From: a virus
Length of the DNA stretch: 28,335 nt
IMG/VR virus record: IMGVR_UViG_3300023231_000029
Span: 1-28,335 of that record
Direction: 5' to 3' (one strand)
The position numbers and the translations under genes were made by a program. Positions 1 through 7,089 of the stretch are shown here, one piece after another. Within the stretch, counting starts at the first letter, position 1. Every line of letters begins with the position of its first letter. Under the pieces are notes generated by a model, which did no database searches, was not told where the DNA came from, and saw only the letters and a list, made by a program, of their open reading frames with translations.

Positions 1-1345
1 CTTCTCCTTTTACACTATGAATGGTTGCAATTTTAATTCTAGCTTTTTTACTTAGATCCTCGCTGCTCGCCACTAGTTCCTGGATATGTAATTTTTGTTC
101 TTCGGTTACATTCAATAGTTCCCAGCTGCCCGTTACTAGAAGCCCGTGGTTCAGCATCAACTCATCGATGTCTACGGTATCCACTCCGTCCAGAGACTTG
201 CCTCCAGAGAATTTATATTTCACTTGCTCATCTTTAACGGTTAAGTATTCATAGACCTGTTGTGCTTCTGCACCTGAAACACTGGCACCTTTGTTTAAAC
301 GATTCCAGATACTAATTGCTTGTACTAAGTCATTAGGAAGTAAAGGATTATATTTACATTCAAACCTATGTCCCAGAGACATCATATACTCTACAATGGG
401 TTTCATTTGATTGTTGGTCCTAGTTAAAATCATCCAGTTACCTGTACTAAAATCTAATTGCTCTAAACTGGCATCTTCCACTACCATCCCGGTTGCATCT
501 CTAGGGATCCAAACCTTCTCTCTTCGTTGCTCTACGTTCTCTAAGATAGACATAGCTACTCGATGCACGCTTCTAGGGACTCGTCTCGATTCTGTTTGTG
601 GATCTAAAGTTCCTTCTAGGTTAATAAAAATAGTAGGGTCTGCACCTTGGAAAGAATAGATTGTCTGATCGTCATCCCCCGCAATGTAGGAACGTTTACA
701 TCGGGATTCAATGTAAAAGAACATATCCCATTGCAAGGGACTTAGATCTTGTGCTTCATCAAGAAAGACAACGTCGAGGGGTGGACATTTATCTTTCTTA
801 ACAAACTGGGATATCATGTCTGAAAATTCAAACATGGTAAAATCTCTTTTAAAATCTTCTAGGTCTTGTTTAATTTGTTGACATAAACCCATGTCAATAG
901 AATCAATAACATCTAATTCTAGTGCGGCATCATCTAGTTCAGGGATCTTTTTAGATCTCGCATAGTCAATTACTTTCATATAATTGTTTCGGTACTCTGG
1001 AATTCCACTTTCATTGGTAATGGTTTCAAACTCTAGGTCCTGACAAATGCCTGAATAGTTTTTAAATCCTTTCCAGTTGGTCCCTTGAAGTAATTGTGTA
1101 TTGGTATTGATGCCTAATTCTCTCGTCCCTAAAGCATGTAAGGTACTAACCAATACTTCTTTATTCGGATACAACATACTAATTCTATTCCTTGCTTCAT
1201 TGGAAGCTGCATTACTAAACGATACATATAAAACTTTATCAGGACTGGTGTGTTCTAGTTCACGGGCCAAGTGATGATTGATTAACCGGTAGGTCTTACC
1301 CGTTCCAGGAGGTCCAGGAATAATGGTTCTATTGGAATGGAGCAT
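1..1345 (-). CDS. UvrD/Rep-like superfamily 1 DNA helicase, 3' end outside window
   Basis: ATP-dependent DNA helicase, probably for phage replication or recombination. The 448 visible codons start at ATG 1345-1343 and run off the left edge without a stop. Walker A GPPGTGKT is at residues 11-18, Walker B LDEAQD near 195-200, motif III GDDDQTIYSFQG near 223-234, and the UvrD-type motif IHSVKGE is the last thing before the edge. This order is that of superfamily 1A helicases. Only ten residues precede Walker A, so the usual upstream Q motif is missing or reduced. The start overlaps the end of the primase gene by 17 bases, which suggests co-transcription and coupled translation. The N-terminal two-thirds looks intact. 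The C-terminal motifs and any fused nuclease domain cannot be seen. Confidence 0.9.
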   Translation of the reverse strand, partial: MLHSNRTIIPGPPGTGKTYRLINHHLARELEHTSPDKVLYVSFSNAASNEARNRISMLYPNKEVLVSTLHALGTRELGINTNTQLLQGTNWKGFKNYSGICQDLEFETITNESGIPEYRNNYMKVIDYARSKKIPELDDAALELDVIDSIDMGLCQQIKQDLEDFKRDFTMFEFSDMISQFVKKDKCPPLDVVFLDEAQDLSPLQWDMFFYIESRCKRSYIAGDDDQTIYSFQGADPTIFINLEGTLDPQTESRRVPRSVHRVAMSILENVEQRREKVWIPRDATGMVVEDASLEQLDFSTGNWMILTRTNNQMKPIVEYMMSLGHRFECKYNPLLPNDLVQAISIWNRLNKGASVSGAEAQQVYEYLTVKDEQVKYKFSGGKSLDGVDTVDIDELMLNHGLLVTGSWELLNVTEEQKLHIQELVASSEDLSKKARIKIATIHSVKGE

Positions 1346-2876
1346 CTTTAGCTTTATTCTTTCTAATGATTACGGTATCTAAATCTATTTTATCAACAGC
1401 CCAGATTCGTTCTGTTTTCTCATCAATCTTTTTAAAGACTTGCTTACCTTTAAAAATGTTTTGAACTAATCTCATGGTTTTATTTTTAGGATAGGTTTTA
1501 TCCGGCCAAGACTTAGTTCGTACTAAAGCTCTCCAGAAATCTTTCCATCTAAAGTAACACACACCTTCTTCTATAAATGCTTTGGACTTTTTAATATCCG
1601 ATAAAGATTTACCAGGGGCTCTGCTAACAAAATCTACTAAGACTTCTTTTAACTGAACATCAATTCTCATGTCCTCAGGAGCAGGTAAAGGTTCATTCAT
1701 TTCATTTAATAACTTAGAAATCATTTTTCTCCAGATGAGTTTGGCAATTGGAAGTAATGGTTTGTTCAACTGAGTTAAACATACAATAGAAAACTTTTCA
1801 GGATCATGTAATATTTCAGGTTCTACTTCTAAAGTTTCTCCATCTACGGTTACAAAAAACAACGGTGGATCAGAATCTAATTTTTTAATTTGTGTAATCT
1901 CCGGCATGGCTGCACCTTCTTTTCCATACTTTCTTGTGTAACAAAGTTTCTCCTGACAAAATCCACAGATAGGTTTGTCATTACATTTGTAATCATAATT
2001 CTTTTTTTCAATAGAGTTAATTACACTGATTACATCATTGGCTTTTAAAGGTGGATTTATATATCTTGCGATGTTATATTCTTCGACTTTATTTTTCCAA
2101 GTATCTGGATTAACTTTTCTTAAATACACTCCAATATTAAACAGACCATTATTTCTTCCTGCATGATCTACATCTTCTCCTTCTACAATCGCACCATTAG
2201 ATAAAATGGTTTGTAAACAAGGTGGTCCATCAGGAAAAATAGTTTCTTCGGTTTGATTCTTTTCTAATTGAACATGTATTAGTTGCTCTTTGGTCAAAAC
2301 ATGTTTATTATAATAGGCCGAAAATTGTTCCATGGTTAATGCCTTGCCAACATCATCAAACGCATAACGAACCGAACGATCCCCACCGTGATACGGCATG
2401 TTTAAAAAATTACCTACGTCTCCTCGTTCTGCTTTCACACTATTTTGTTTAGGAAATATTTCTGTCTTGGCATATCCTAAGATAGATGCCATCGCTTGTA
2501 ACTTAGTTCTCATTAACGAGGCAGGTACAAACTCACTGGTAAAACAAAACACATGTGCTCCACCGGATTTTGATCTACATAAGATCAAAGGTAATTCAAA
2601 TTTTCTTATCTTTTTTATAAATGCAGTATGATCAAAATTATACACATCAATATCAATAGCACCCCATTTGCATTCGTTGTTTTCATTAATAGGTACAATT
2701 CCTAATGCTGGTTCTACTCCGTCTATATGAGATTGCCATAAGTGATCAGTAACAGGTTGTTTAATAGTAAAAGATCTAACTTCTTGCTTTCCGTTCGGTC
2801 GAACTTCAGCTGTCTTTTTGGTTTGACCATAAGCAGTATCTAATCCCTTAAAGATTTCTTTTAGTCTTTCTAACAT
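1329..2876 (-). CDS. Archaeo-eukaryotic-type DNA primase (AEP/PrimPol-like)
   Basis: Likely makes primers, and perhaps extends them, at the phage fork. The 515-residue protein has the AEP pattern: IDID with candidate metal-binding Asp75 and Asp77, RSKSGGAH at 101-108 with the conserved Ser/His, EIFPKQ at 139-144 and GNFLNMPY at 155-162. This layout resembles primases of phages and of TOTE-type conflict systems rather than the TOPRIM DnaG/T7 type. A cysteine cluster at 298, 304, 307 and 312 (CX5CX2CX4C) may bind zinc. The C-terminal 200 residues are not recognised. The start has a GAGGG ribosome site, and a stem-loop lies just upstream. It follows the candidate DNA-binding gene and overlaps the UvrD-like helicase. 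No DNA polymerase is visible in the window. Confidence 0.85.
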   Translation of the reverse strand: MLERLKEIFKGLDTAYGQTKKTAEVRPNGKQEVRSFTIKQPVTDHLWQSHIDGVEPALGIVPINENNECKWGAIDIDVYNFDHTAFIKKIRKFELPLILCRSKSGGAHVFCFTSEFVPASLMRTKLQAMASILGYAKTEIFPKQNSVKAERGDVGNFLNMPYHGGDRSVRYAFDDVGKALTMEQFSAYYNKHVLTKEQLIHVQLEKNQTEETIFPDGPPCLQTILSNGAIVEGEDVDHAGRNNGLFNIGVYLRKVNPDTWKNKVEEYNIARYINPPLKANDVISVINSIEKKNYDYKCNDKPICGFCQEKLCYTRKYGKEGAAMPEITQIKKLDSDPPLFFVTVDGETLEVEPEILHDPEKFSIVCLTQLNKPLLPIAKLIWRKMISKLLNEMNEPLPAPEDMRIDVQLKEVLVDFVSRAPGKSLSDIKKSKAFIEEGVCYFRWKDFWRALVRTKSWPDKTYPKNKTMRLVQNIFKGKQVFKKIDEKTERIWAVDKIDLDTVIIRKNKAKDAPFQ

Positions 2877-2893
2877 TATATCCCTCTAGTTGT

Positions 2894-2917
2894 TCGGGTG
2901 GTATTGCTACCACCCGA
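2894..2917 (-). other. Perfect 10-bp stem-loop with GCAA tetraloop before the primase gene
   Basis: A perfect 10-bp inverted repeat (TCGGGTGGTA and its complement, 2894-2903 and 2908-2917) flanks four bases that read GCAA on the transcribed minus strand, a GNRA-type stable loop. It occupies the 50-base gap between the candidate DNA-binding gene and the primase gene. No U-run follows on the minus strand, so a simple intrinsic terminator is unlikely. An RNA processing or stability element, or a control on primase translation, fits better. That role is inferred. Confidence 0.75.
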
Positions 2918-2926
2918 TTGTGTCAA

Positions 2927-3640
2927 TTATTTGTTACTCAAACTTGCATTAAAGTCTTTTGCTCTTTGATACAAGCTAGCACTCGCTACTGGTCCTGCTG
3001 TTTTCACAGCATACCCATACCATTGATTCCCTTTTCCAGAATTCAATACAGTAGATATGTTATACATATGACTGTACGAAGCTGGAGTAAAAGTACCCGT
3101 AGCATCTGTCATGGTTTGTGACATTTGTAGTGATTGCCATTTTCTACTTACTTTACCTTGAGATGAACTCATAGATATTAAAGCAGTTTCTGCCGATCCA
3201 TTATCTCCCACGATAAGAACGTAGTTTTGATGTACCGTTAAAATATAATTACCATTTTGTAATCTATCTTTACCGCCATCTTTGGTTGTCTTAGATAAAA
3301 TATCAGAATTATCAGGATACATTTGTTCCGGTCTACCTGAACCAGTTCCAAACTCTGCCCATTCTTGATACTCCATTCTATAGTAACACGGTATTACGTT
3401 AATACCTTGTTCACCTGCATACAGTTTTTTAGTTACTGTATTTAGTAGCATTCCAGGTTCTGCATCTTCTACGTAATTTTGATTACGTTTCTGTGCTTCT
3501 CCTGAACTGTTTTGTAAAAGTTTTAAGATAGGTAGAGCAAGAGATTCTTGTCTTACATTCTCAAAACCTTTGTCGGCATCTTCCCTAAATAAAATAGTAG
3601 AAGGCATTTGTGCCGGTTTCTTTACTTGTACTTCGTCCAT
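2927..3640 (-). CDS. Conserved phage protein, candidate ssDNA-binding protein of replication module
   Basis: Function not established. The 237-residue protein is soluble, with no signal peptide or membrane segment. Recognisable parts are LPILKLLQ near 36-42 and a block near 67-90 with NTVTKKLYAGEQGI followed by VIPCYY and YQEWAEF. I recall this arrangement in phage proteins encoded beside replication genes. The length is similar to T7-type single-stranded DNA-binding protein, but I cannot see an OB fold or an acidic C-terminal tail; it ends in SLSNK. The start has a good AAGGAG site. It lies two bases after the coiled-coil gene and upstream of the primase, so a role in DNA replication or recombination is inferred from context. 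Confidence 0.6.
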   Translation of the reverse strand: MDEVQVKKPAQMPSTILFREDADKGFENVRQESLALPILKLLQNSSGEAQKRNQNYVEDAEPGMLLNTVTKKLYAGEQGINVIPCYYRMEYQEWAEFGTGSGRPEQMYPDNSDILSKTTKDGGKDRLQNGNYILTVHQNYVLIVGDNGSAETALISMSSSQGKVSRKWQSLQMSQTMTDATGTFTPASYSHMYNISTVLNSGKGNQWYGYAVKTAGPVASASLYQRAKDFNASLSNK

Positions 3641-3642
3641 AG

Positions 3643-4191
3643 TTAACTCCTTGTTATTTTTGTACGGTTACCCTCGTAAGGTTTAAAAAGATCAGAAGGC
3701 ACATCGAGTCCAGACTCGATGCGCTCCCTGACTAACGCCTTGAGTGTCTGAGCATGAACACCAATTTTCTGGATAGGTTCAAAGCCCTGACCTCGTGCAA
3801 GGACAGCGTAAGTTGCTGCCTTGTTATCTTCGCCACGACCAAAGGTAACGGTGATATCATTTTTAATAACATCACCTAGACCGTTATTACGAAGCCATTG
3901 AAAAGCATCCCCTTGTTTGTCGGCAGGGATAGACGCGCTGTAAAATTTTCCTACTTCTACAGACTCTCCGTCACTTAGCTTTAATTTTGTAATATTCATT
4001 TCCTTCATCATGGAAGGAATTTCAAACTCTGCTAAAACTTTTGCTTGCTCTTTTAATTTCTTAACACCTTCTTCAGCATTAGCAATTTCATCTTCTAAAT
4101 TTTTTAATTCCTGCACTTTATCGGTTAGTTGTTTTGGATCAACCACAGCTTTCATTGCATCTATTTTGTCGTCTCTAAAATCTATACTCAT
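3643..4191 (-). CDS. Coiled-coil phage protein of replication module, unknown function
   Basis: Not assigned to a function. The 182-residue protein has a charged, heptad-like coiled coil around residues 20-60 (rich in Leu, Glu and Lys), then a compact domain with KLKLSDGESVEVG, GDAFQWLRNNGLGDVI and ITVTFGRGED. It ends with a basic stretch around LKALVRERIESG and PYEGNRTK. I recall this combination in marine and other phage replication regions as a conserved hypothetical protein. It is the first gene after the strongest promoter-like sequence in the window and is followed two bases later by the candidate DNA-binding protein. It may be an accessory replication or recombination factor; that is inference from position. 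Confidence 0.7.
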   Translation of the reverse strand: MSIDFRDDKIDAMKAVVDPKQLTDKVQELKNLEDEIANAEEGVKKLKEQAKVLAEFEIPSMMKEMNITKLKLSDGESVEVGKFYSASIPADKQGDAFQWLRNNGLGDVIKNDITVTFGRGEDNKAATYAVLARGQGFEPIQKIGVHAQTLKALVRERIESGLDVPSDLFKPYEGNRTKITRS

Positions 4192-4217
4192 ATTATAACC
4201 TTTCTAATTTTCTTTCT

Positions 4218-4246
4218 AATATAATCCCTCAAAATACGTTTGTCAA
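4218..4246 (-). promoter_or_regulatory. Near-consensus sigma70-type promoter of the replication module
   Basis: On the minus strand a perfect -35 TTGACA (4246-4241) is separated by 17 bases from TATATT (4223-4218, five of six matches to TATAAT). Transcription would start near 4211, giving a leader of about 20 bases with an AGAAAGG ribosome site before ATG 4191. The -35 overlaps the stop codon of the upstream small gene. It should drive the 182-codon gene, the candidate DNA-binding protein, the primase and the helicase. Confidence 0.8.
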
Positions 4247-4596
4247 GCCTCCGAACTAACTTTTTGATATAGATCAATTTCAATTGGATAATATCTTCTT
4301 TCCTGTTTATCCCACTTCAATAAGTTATATTTACCGTTGGTAATATCAGAAACAATAGAACAGGCAACACCAATAATAGCGGGATCTCCTGTTAATAATA
4401 AATAATCTTGGGGTGTGTAATTTTGTAGCAGTTTTCTTAATTTAAAAATTAAAGGTCCTGCACTTAAAATAATTTGTGCGTTCTCAGGTAATAAAACTTT
4501 TAGTGTACCAAATTGAGAGGCACCAATAATATTAATTTTTGGTCTACCTTCTCTTGTCCCTGGGACATCTTGTATTACATATACTGTATTATTCAT
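4243..4596 (-). CDS. Small phage protein, unknown function, divergent from SNF2 helicase
   Basis: A 117-residue protein starting at ATG 4596-4594 (MNNTVYVIQDVPG). The reading frame is open further upstream to 4689, but that extension runs antisense into the SNF2 gene and across the promoter region, and the downstream start fits conserved phage proteins that begin this way. The sequence alternates hydrophobic strands (INIIGASQFG, VLLPENAQIILS) with charged segments and has no membrane helix. KYNLLKWDKQERRYYPIE lies near the C terminus. I recognise no domain. It faces away from the SNF2 helicase gene across 54 bases and is followed by the main replication promoter. That position would suit an early regulatory or replication-associated protein, but no DNA-binding motif is visible. 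Confidence 0.7.
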   Translation of the reverse strand: MNNTVYVIQDVPGTREGRPKINIIGASQFGTLKVLLPENAQIILSAGPLIFKLRKLLQNYTPQDYLLLTGDPAIIGVACSIVSDITNGKYNLLKWDKQERRYYPIEIDLYQKVSSEA

Positions 4597-4598
4597 TC

Positions 4599-4627
4599 TT
4601 GACTTTATATAACCTAATCTATATATC
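4599..4627 (+). promoter_or_regulatory. Plus-strand promoter candidate for the SNF2 helicase gene
   Basis: TTGACT at 4599-4604, then a 17-base spacer and TATATC at 4622-4627 (four of six matches). It lies 24 bases before ATG 4651, with an AGAAAG ribosome site at 4636-4641. It overlaps a candidate minus-strand promoter almost completely, so the two may compete. Confidence 0.55.
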
Positions 4628-4634
4628 TTTTCAA
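4606..4634 (-). promoter_or_regulatory. Minus-strand promoter candidate for the divergent small gene
   Basis: On the minus strand TTGAAA (4634-4629), a 17-base spacer and TATATA (4611-4606), with an alternative TATAAA at 4609-4604 and a 19-base spacer. The start codon at 4596 is only about 10 bases from the -10, so the transcript would have almost no leader. It occupies the same DNA as the plus-strand promoter candidate. Confidence 0.5.
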
Positions 4635-4650
4635 CAGAAAGAATAAGTAT

Positions 4651-6084
4651 ATGCATTATAAATTTAAAAGCAAGCCTTTTGCTCATCAATTAAAGGCCTT
4701 AGAAATGTCGTGGGACAAAAAAGTATTTGCGTACTTTATGGAAATGGGGACTGGTAAATCTAAAGTTTTGATTGATAATATTGCCATGCTTTATGACAAA
4801 GGTAGAATTAATGGAGCGTTAATTATTGCTCCTAAAGGGGTTTATAAAACTTGGACGGACGAACAAATTCCAGACCATATGCCGGAGCACATAGAAAAAG
4901 AAGTGGTATTGTGGGAATCTACAGCAGGTAAAAAGAAAGAAGAGGAACTACAAAAATTATATAAATCTTCAGACGACCTTCATATTTTAGTGATGAACGT
5001 AGAGGCTCTGTCTACTAAAAAAGGAAAAATATTTGCAGCTAAATTTTTATCTTGTCATGAGTCTATGATGGCGATTGATGAATCTACTACCATTAAAAAT
5101 CCTACGGCCATCCGAACTAAAACTATTTTAGATTTAGGAAAAGATGTTAAGTACAAAAGAATTTTAACTGGGTCACCGGTTACTAAATCACCTCTTGATT
5201 TATTTACTCAATGTTATTTTTTAGATCCCTGGTTGTTAGAACAACAATCGTATTATAGTTTTAAAACTAGGTACGCTATTACCAGACAAATCAATGTGAG
5301 CGGAAGAATGATCCACATCGTAAGTGGATACAGAAATCTTGGCGAATTATCTAATCAGTTAAAACCTTTTTCTTTTAGATGTTTAAAAGATGATTGTTTA
5401 GATCTTCCTGCAAAAACTTACATGAAACGAATCATTCAACTGACATCGGAACAACAAAAAATATATGATCAAATGAAAAAAATGGCTCTTGCAGAATTGA
5501 ATGGTAAACTTACCACGACTGCAAACGTTATTACTCAAATGATGAGATTACAACAAATTACTTCAGGTCATTTTAAATCAGATGATGGAAAAGTTCAGGT
5601 GATTAAAAATAATAGACTCAGTGAATTACTAGATGTGTTATCAGAGATGGAAGGTAAAGCAGTTATCTGGGCTCACTGGAGACATGACATTCAAACGATT
5701 GTAGACGCTGTTAAAAAAGAATATGGAGATAATTCAGTGGTTACTTATTATGGAGATACTTCTACAGACGATCGACAAAAAGCAATTAAATCTATTCAAA
5801 ATCCAGACAGTCCTGTGCGTTTCGTTGTAGGTACCCCACAAACGGGTGGTTATGGTATCACACTAACCGGTGCTAGTACCATGATTTATTATTCTAATGG
5901 ATATGATTTAGAAAAAAGAACTCAATCCGAAGCAAGGATTGACCGTATTGGTCAAACTAGAAACATGACCTACATTGATATCATTGCAGAAAAAACAATT
6001 GATGAAAAAATTGTATTAGCTTTACGAAAGAAAATTAACATTGCGTCCCAAGTTATGGGCGAAGAGTTAAAGGACTGGATTTAA
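4651..6084 (+). CDS. SNF2-family (superfamily 2) DNA-dependent ATPase/helicase
   Basis: The only plus-strand gene here. The 477-residue protein has a complete SNF2 ATPase core: a Q-motif-like AHQ near 11-13, Walker A GTGKS at 33-37, motif Ia IIAPKGVYKTW around 58-68, motif II DEST at 143-146, motif III LTGSP at 172-176, and motif VI QSEARIDRIGQ at 425-435. Phage SNF2 proteins are thought to act on replication forks, recombination intermediates or bound proteins, much as T4 UvsW does; the exact role here is unknown. It is nearly all ATPase core, with no extra chromatin- or DNA-binding domain. Its stop overlaps the stop of the convergent 65-codon gene by two bases. It is divergent from the 117-residue gene, with a promoter candidate and AGAAAG ribosome site upstream. 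Confidence 0.92.
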   Translation: MHYKFKSKPFAHQLKALEMSWDKKVFAYFMEMGTGKSKVLIDNIAMLYDKGRINGALIIAPKGVYKTWTDEQIPDHMPEHIEKEVVLWESTAGKKKEEELQKLYKSSDDLHILVMNVEALSTKKGKIFAAKFLSCHESMMAIDESTTIKNPTAIRTKTILDLGKDVKYKRILTGSPVTKSPLDLFTQCYFLDPWLLEQQSYYSFKTRYAITRQINVSGRMIHIVSGYRNLGELSNQLKPFSFRCLKDDCLDLPAKTYMKRIIQLTSEQQKIYDQMKKMALAELNGKLTTTANVITQMMRLQQITSGHFKSDDGKVQVIKNNRLSELLDVLSEMEGKAVIWAHWRHDIQTIVDAVKKEYGDNSVVTYYGDTSTDDRQKAIKSIQNPDSPVRFVVGTPQTGGYGITLTGASTMIYYSNGYDLEKRTQSEARIDRIGQTRNMTYIDIIAEKTIDEKIVLALRKKINIASQVMGEELKDWI

Positions 6085-6278
6085 ATATTTTTAGTAGGAA
6101 TTTGAATATGTCTCAGAACTTTCCCTTTCTGCGGACCTCCCTTAATAACATATCCGGTAGTGCCATTACCATTAATTTCTACTTCTTTTCTACTTCTTAA
6201 AAGAGTTTCGTCTGTCAATTTTTTTAATTTTCTATCAATTTCTTTTATGATAAAACTTGTTAATCTTTCACTTGTCAT
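6081..6278 (-). CDS. Small basic phage protein, unknown function
   Basis: A 65-residue protein with a helical, charged N-terminal half (LTSFIIKEIDRKLKKL, likely amphipathic or coiled-coil) and a C-terminal part GTTGYVIKGGPQKGKVLRHIQ that could form a small beta hairpin. No membrane segment and no recognised domain. Its start overlaps the end of the preceding membrane-protein gene by four bases, a typical coupled junction, which supports it being real. Its stop overlaps the stop of the convergent SNF2 gene, so it is the last gene of the rightward block's transcript before the strand switch. Function unknown. Confidence 0.65.
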   Translation of the reverse strand: MTSERLTSFIIKEIDRKLKKLTDETLLRSRKEVEINGNGTTGYVIKGGPQKGKVLRHIQIPTKNI

Positions 6279-6460
6279 TTGGACATCCTATCTATGTGAT
6301 TATAGATTCTACCAATAACCTTGTCAAGATCCATTAATTCTTGCTGCACCATAGCTGCCATTGTTTGGAGCTCTATAAGTGATACTAATACCCAAGTAGA
6401 TAAACCCATTAAAATAGTACCTAGTAAAGCTATTAATAGTGTGTTAGTTTTTCTACTCAT
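6275..6460 (-). CDS. Small single-pass membrane protein, possible holin-like or lysis protein
   Basis: A 61-residue protein with a basic N terminus (MSRK), one hydrophobic segment around residues 7-29 (LLIALLGTILMGLSTWVLV), and an amphipathic C-terminal helix with heptad-like spacing (LMDLDKVIGRIYNHID). The start has an AAGGAGT ribosome site. The small size, single transmembrane helix and location at the end of the late genes fit a holin, a spanin-like or another lysis-timing protein, but no endolysin is visible nearby, so this is only suggestive. It overlaps the next gene by four bases and follows the AdoMet-decarboxylase-like gene by 14 bases. Confidence 0.7.
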   Translation of the reverse strand: MSRKTNTLLIALLGTILMGLSTWVLVSLIELQTMAAMVQQELMDLDKVIGRIYNHIDRMSK

Positions 6461-6474
6461 TTAATTACTCCTTT

Positions 6475-6873
6475 TTAATATTCGTATACACCGCCTTTAA
6501 GGTCTACTAAACCCGTTTCGCGGTTCAAAAACTTGTATTCGATTTTAGTTATATCAAAATCTTTTTTAATTTTTTCACATATCACTTCAGGGTCAAATTC
6601 CCCGCAAGAATATACGTCAAATTGCATTAAAGCTGGGGAAGGTTCATCCCAGACATGCATCACAATGTGTGATGTTTCTATGATAGCTGCGCCGGTAATA
6701 CCTCTATTACCTGGAACGTTATGGTAGATCACATACGGACCCATCAAGACCTTCATGTTAATACATTTAATGAAGTCTTGCAACCATTCTTTTAAGAAGG
6801 TTTCATCCATCGGTGGATTTACCGCTTCTGCTCGGACAATAAGATGTTTATGAACGAGTAGACTATCTTTCAT
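6475..6873 (-). CDS. S-adenosylmethionine decarboxylase-like pyruvoyl pro-enzyme (SpeD/SpeH family)
   Basis: The 132-residue protein matches the short bacterial SpeD/SpeH form, a self-cleaving enzyme whose new N-terminal Ser becomes a pyruvoyl cofactor. Core motif ETSHIVMH at 66-73: Ser68 is the candidate pyruvoyl residue and His73 sits five residues later, as in the characterised Thermotoga enzyme. FDVYSCGEFDP around 85-95 supplies the conserved Cys90. Two differences stand out. A Thr separates the conserved Glu from the Ser, and Ser to Cys is 22 residues rather than 20, owing to a changed PSPALMQ loop. Family members decarboxylate AdoMet for spermidine synthesis, but SpeD homologues with arginine or ornithine decarboxylase activity are known, so the substrate is open. 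It lies between two small membrane-protein genes. The ribosome site is weak, so translation may depend on the gene before it. Confidence 0.85.
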   Translation of the reverse strand: MKDSLLVHKHLIVRAEAVNPPMDETFLKEWLQDFIKCINMKVLMGPYVIYHNVPGNRGITGAAIIETSHIVMHVWDEPSPALMQFDVYSCGEFDPEVICEKIKKDFDITKIEYKFLNRETGLVDLKGGVYEY

Positions 6874-6879
6874 GGGAAA

Positions 6880-7089
6880 CTAATTAATTTGTACGAATGC
6901 AATAACTCCACTAACTAATGCACCGATTAAAATGTATAATAACTTATCTACCTTGCCGTGTATTTTATCTATGTCTTGATGAATATGTTTTTGTGTACAA
7001 CGAATATTGTCTACATCTTTTTTTACACCAGTCACATGACCATATAATGATATGATGTGTTCTCCAGTTGTTTGTGGTTTTTTAGCCAT
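6880..7089 (-). CDS. Small coiled-coil protein with C-terminal membrane anchor, holin/XhlA-like
   Basis: A 69-residue protein: an N-terminal hydrophilic helix around 8-48 with heptad spacing (VTGVKKDVDNI, IHQDIDKIHGKVDKL), then one transmembrane segment LYILIGALVSGVIAFV at about 51-66 and three residues after it. This topology, coiled coil followed by a short C-terminal anchor, is that of XhlA-type phage lysis accessory proteins. The sequence match is not strong enough to name the family. Its start overlaps the stop of the previous gene in the TAATG form, so it is translationally coupled to the collagen-like protein gene. Together with the other membrane protein across the decarboxylase gene it may form a lysis group. 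Confidence 0.7.
   Translation of the reverse strand: MAKKPQTTGEHIISLYGHVTGVKKDVDNIRCTQKHIHQDIDKIHGKVDKLLYILIGALVSGVIAFVQIN

Noticed and set aside
2921-2926. Perfect TTGACA on the minus strand after the candidate DNA-binding gene
   Set aside because: The sequence at the right spacing (TACCAC) lies inside the GCAA hairpin and is a poor -10; no promoter called.
4597-4689. Upstream extension of the 117-residue gene to an ATG at 4689
   Set aside because: It would run antisense into the SNF2 gene and across both divergent promoter candidates; ATG 4596 with MNNTVYVIQDVPG is the better start.
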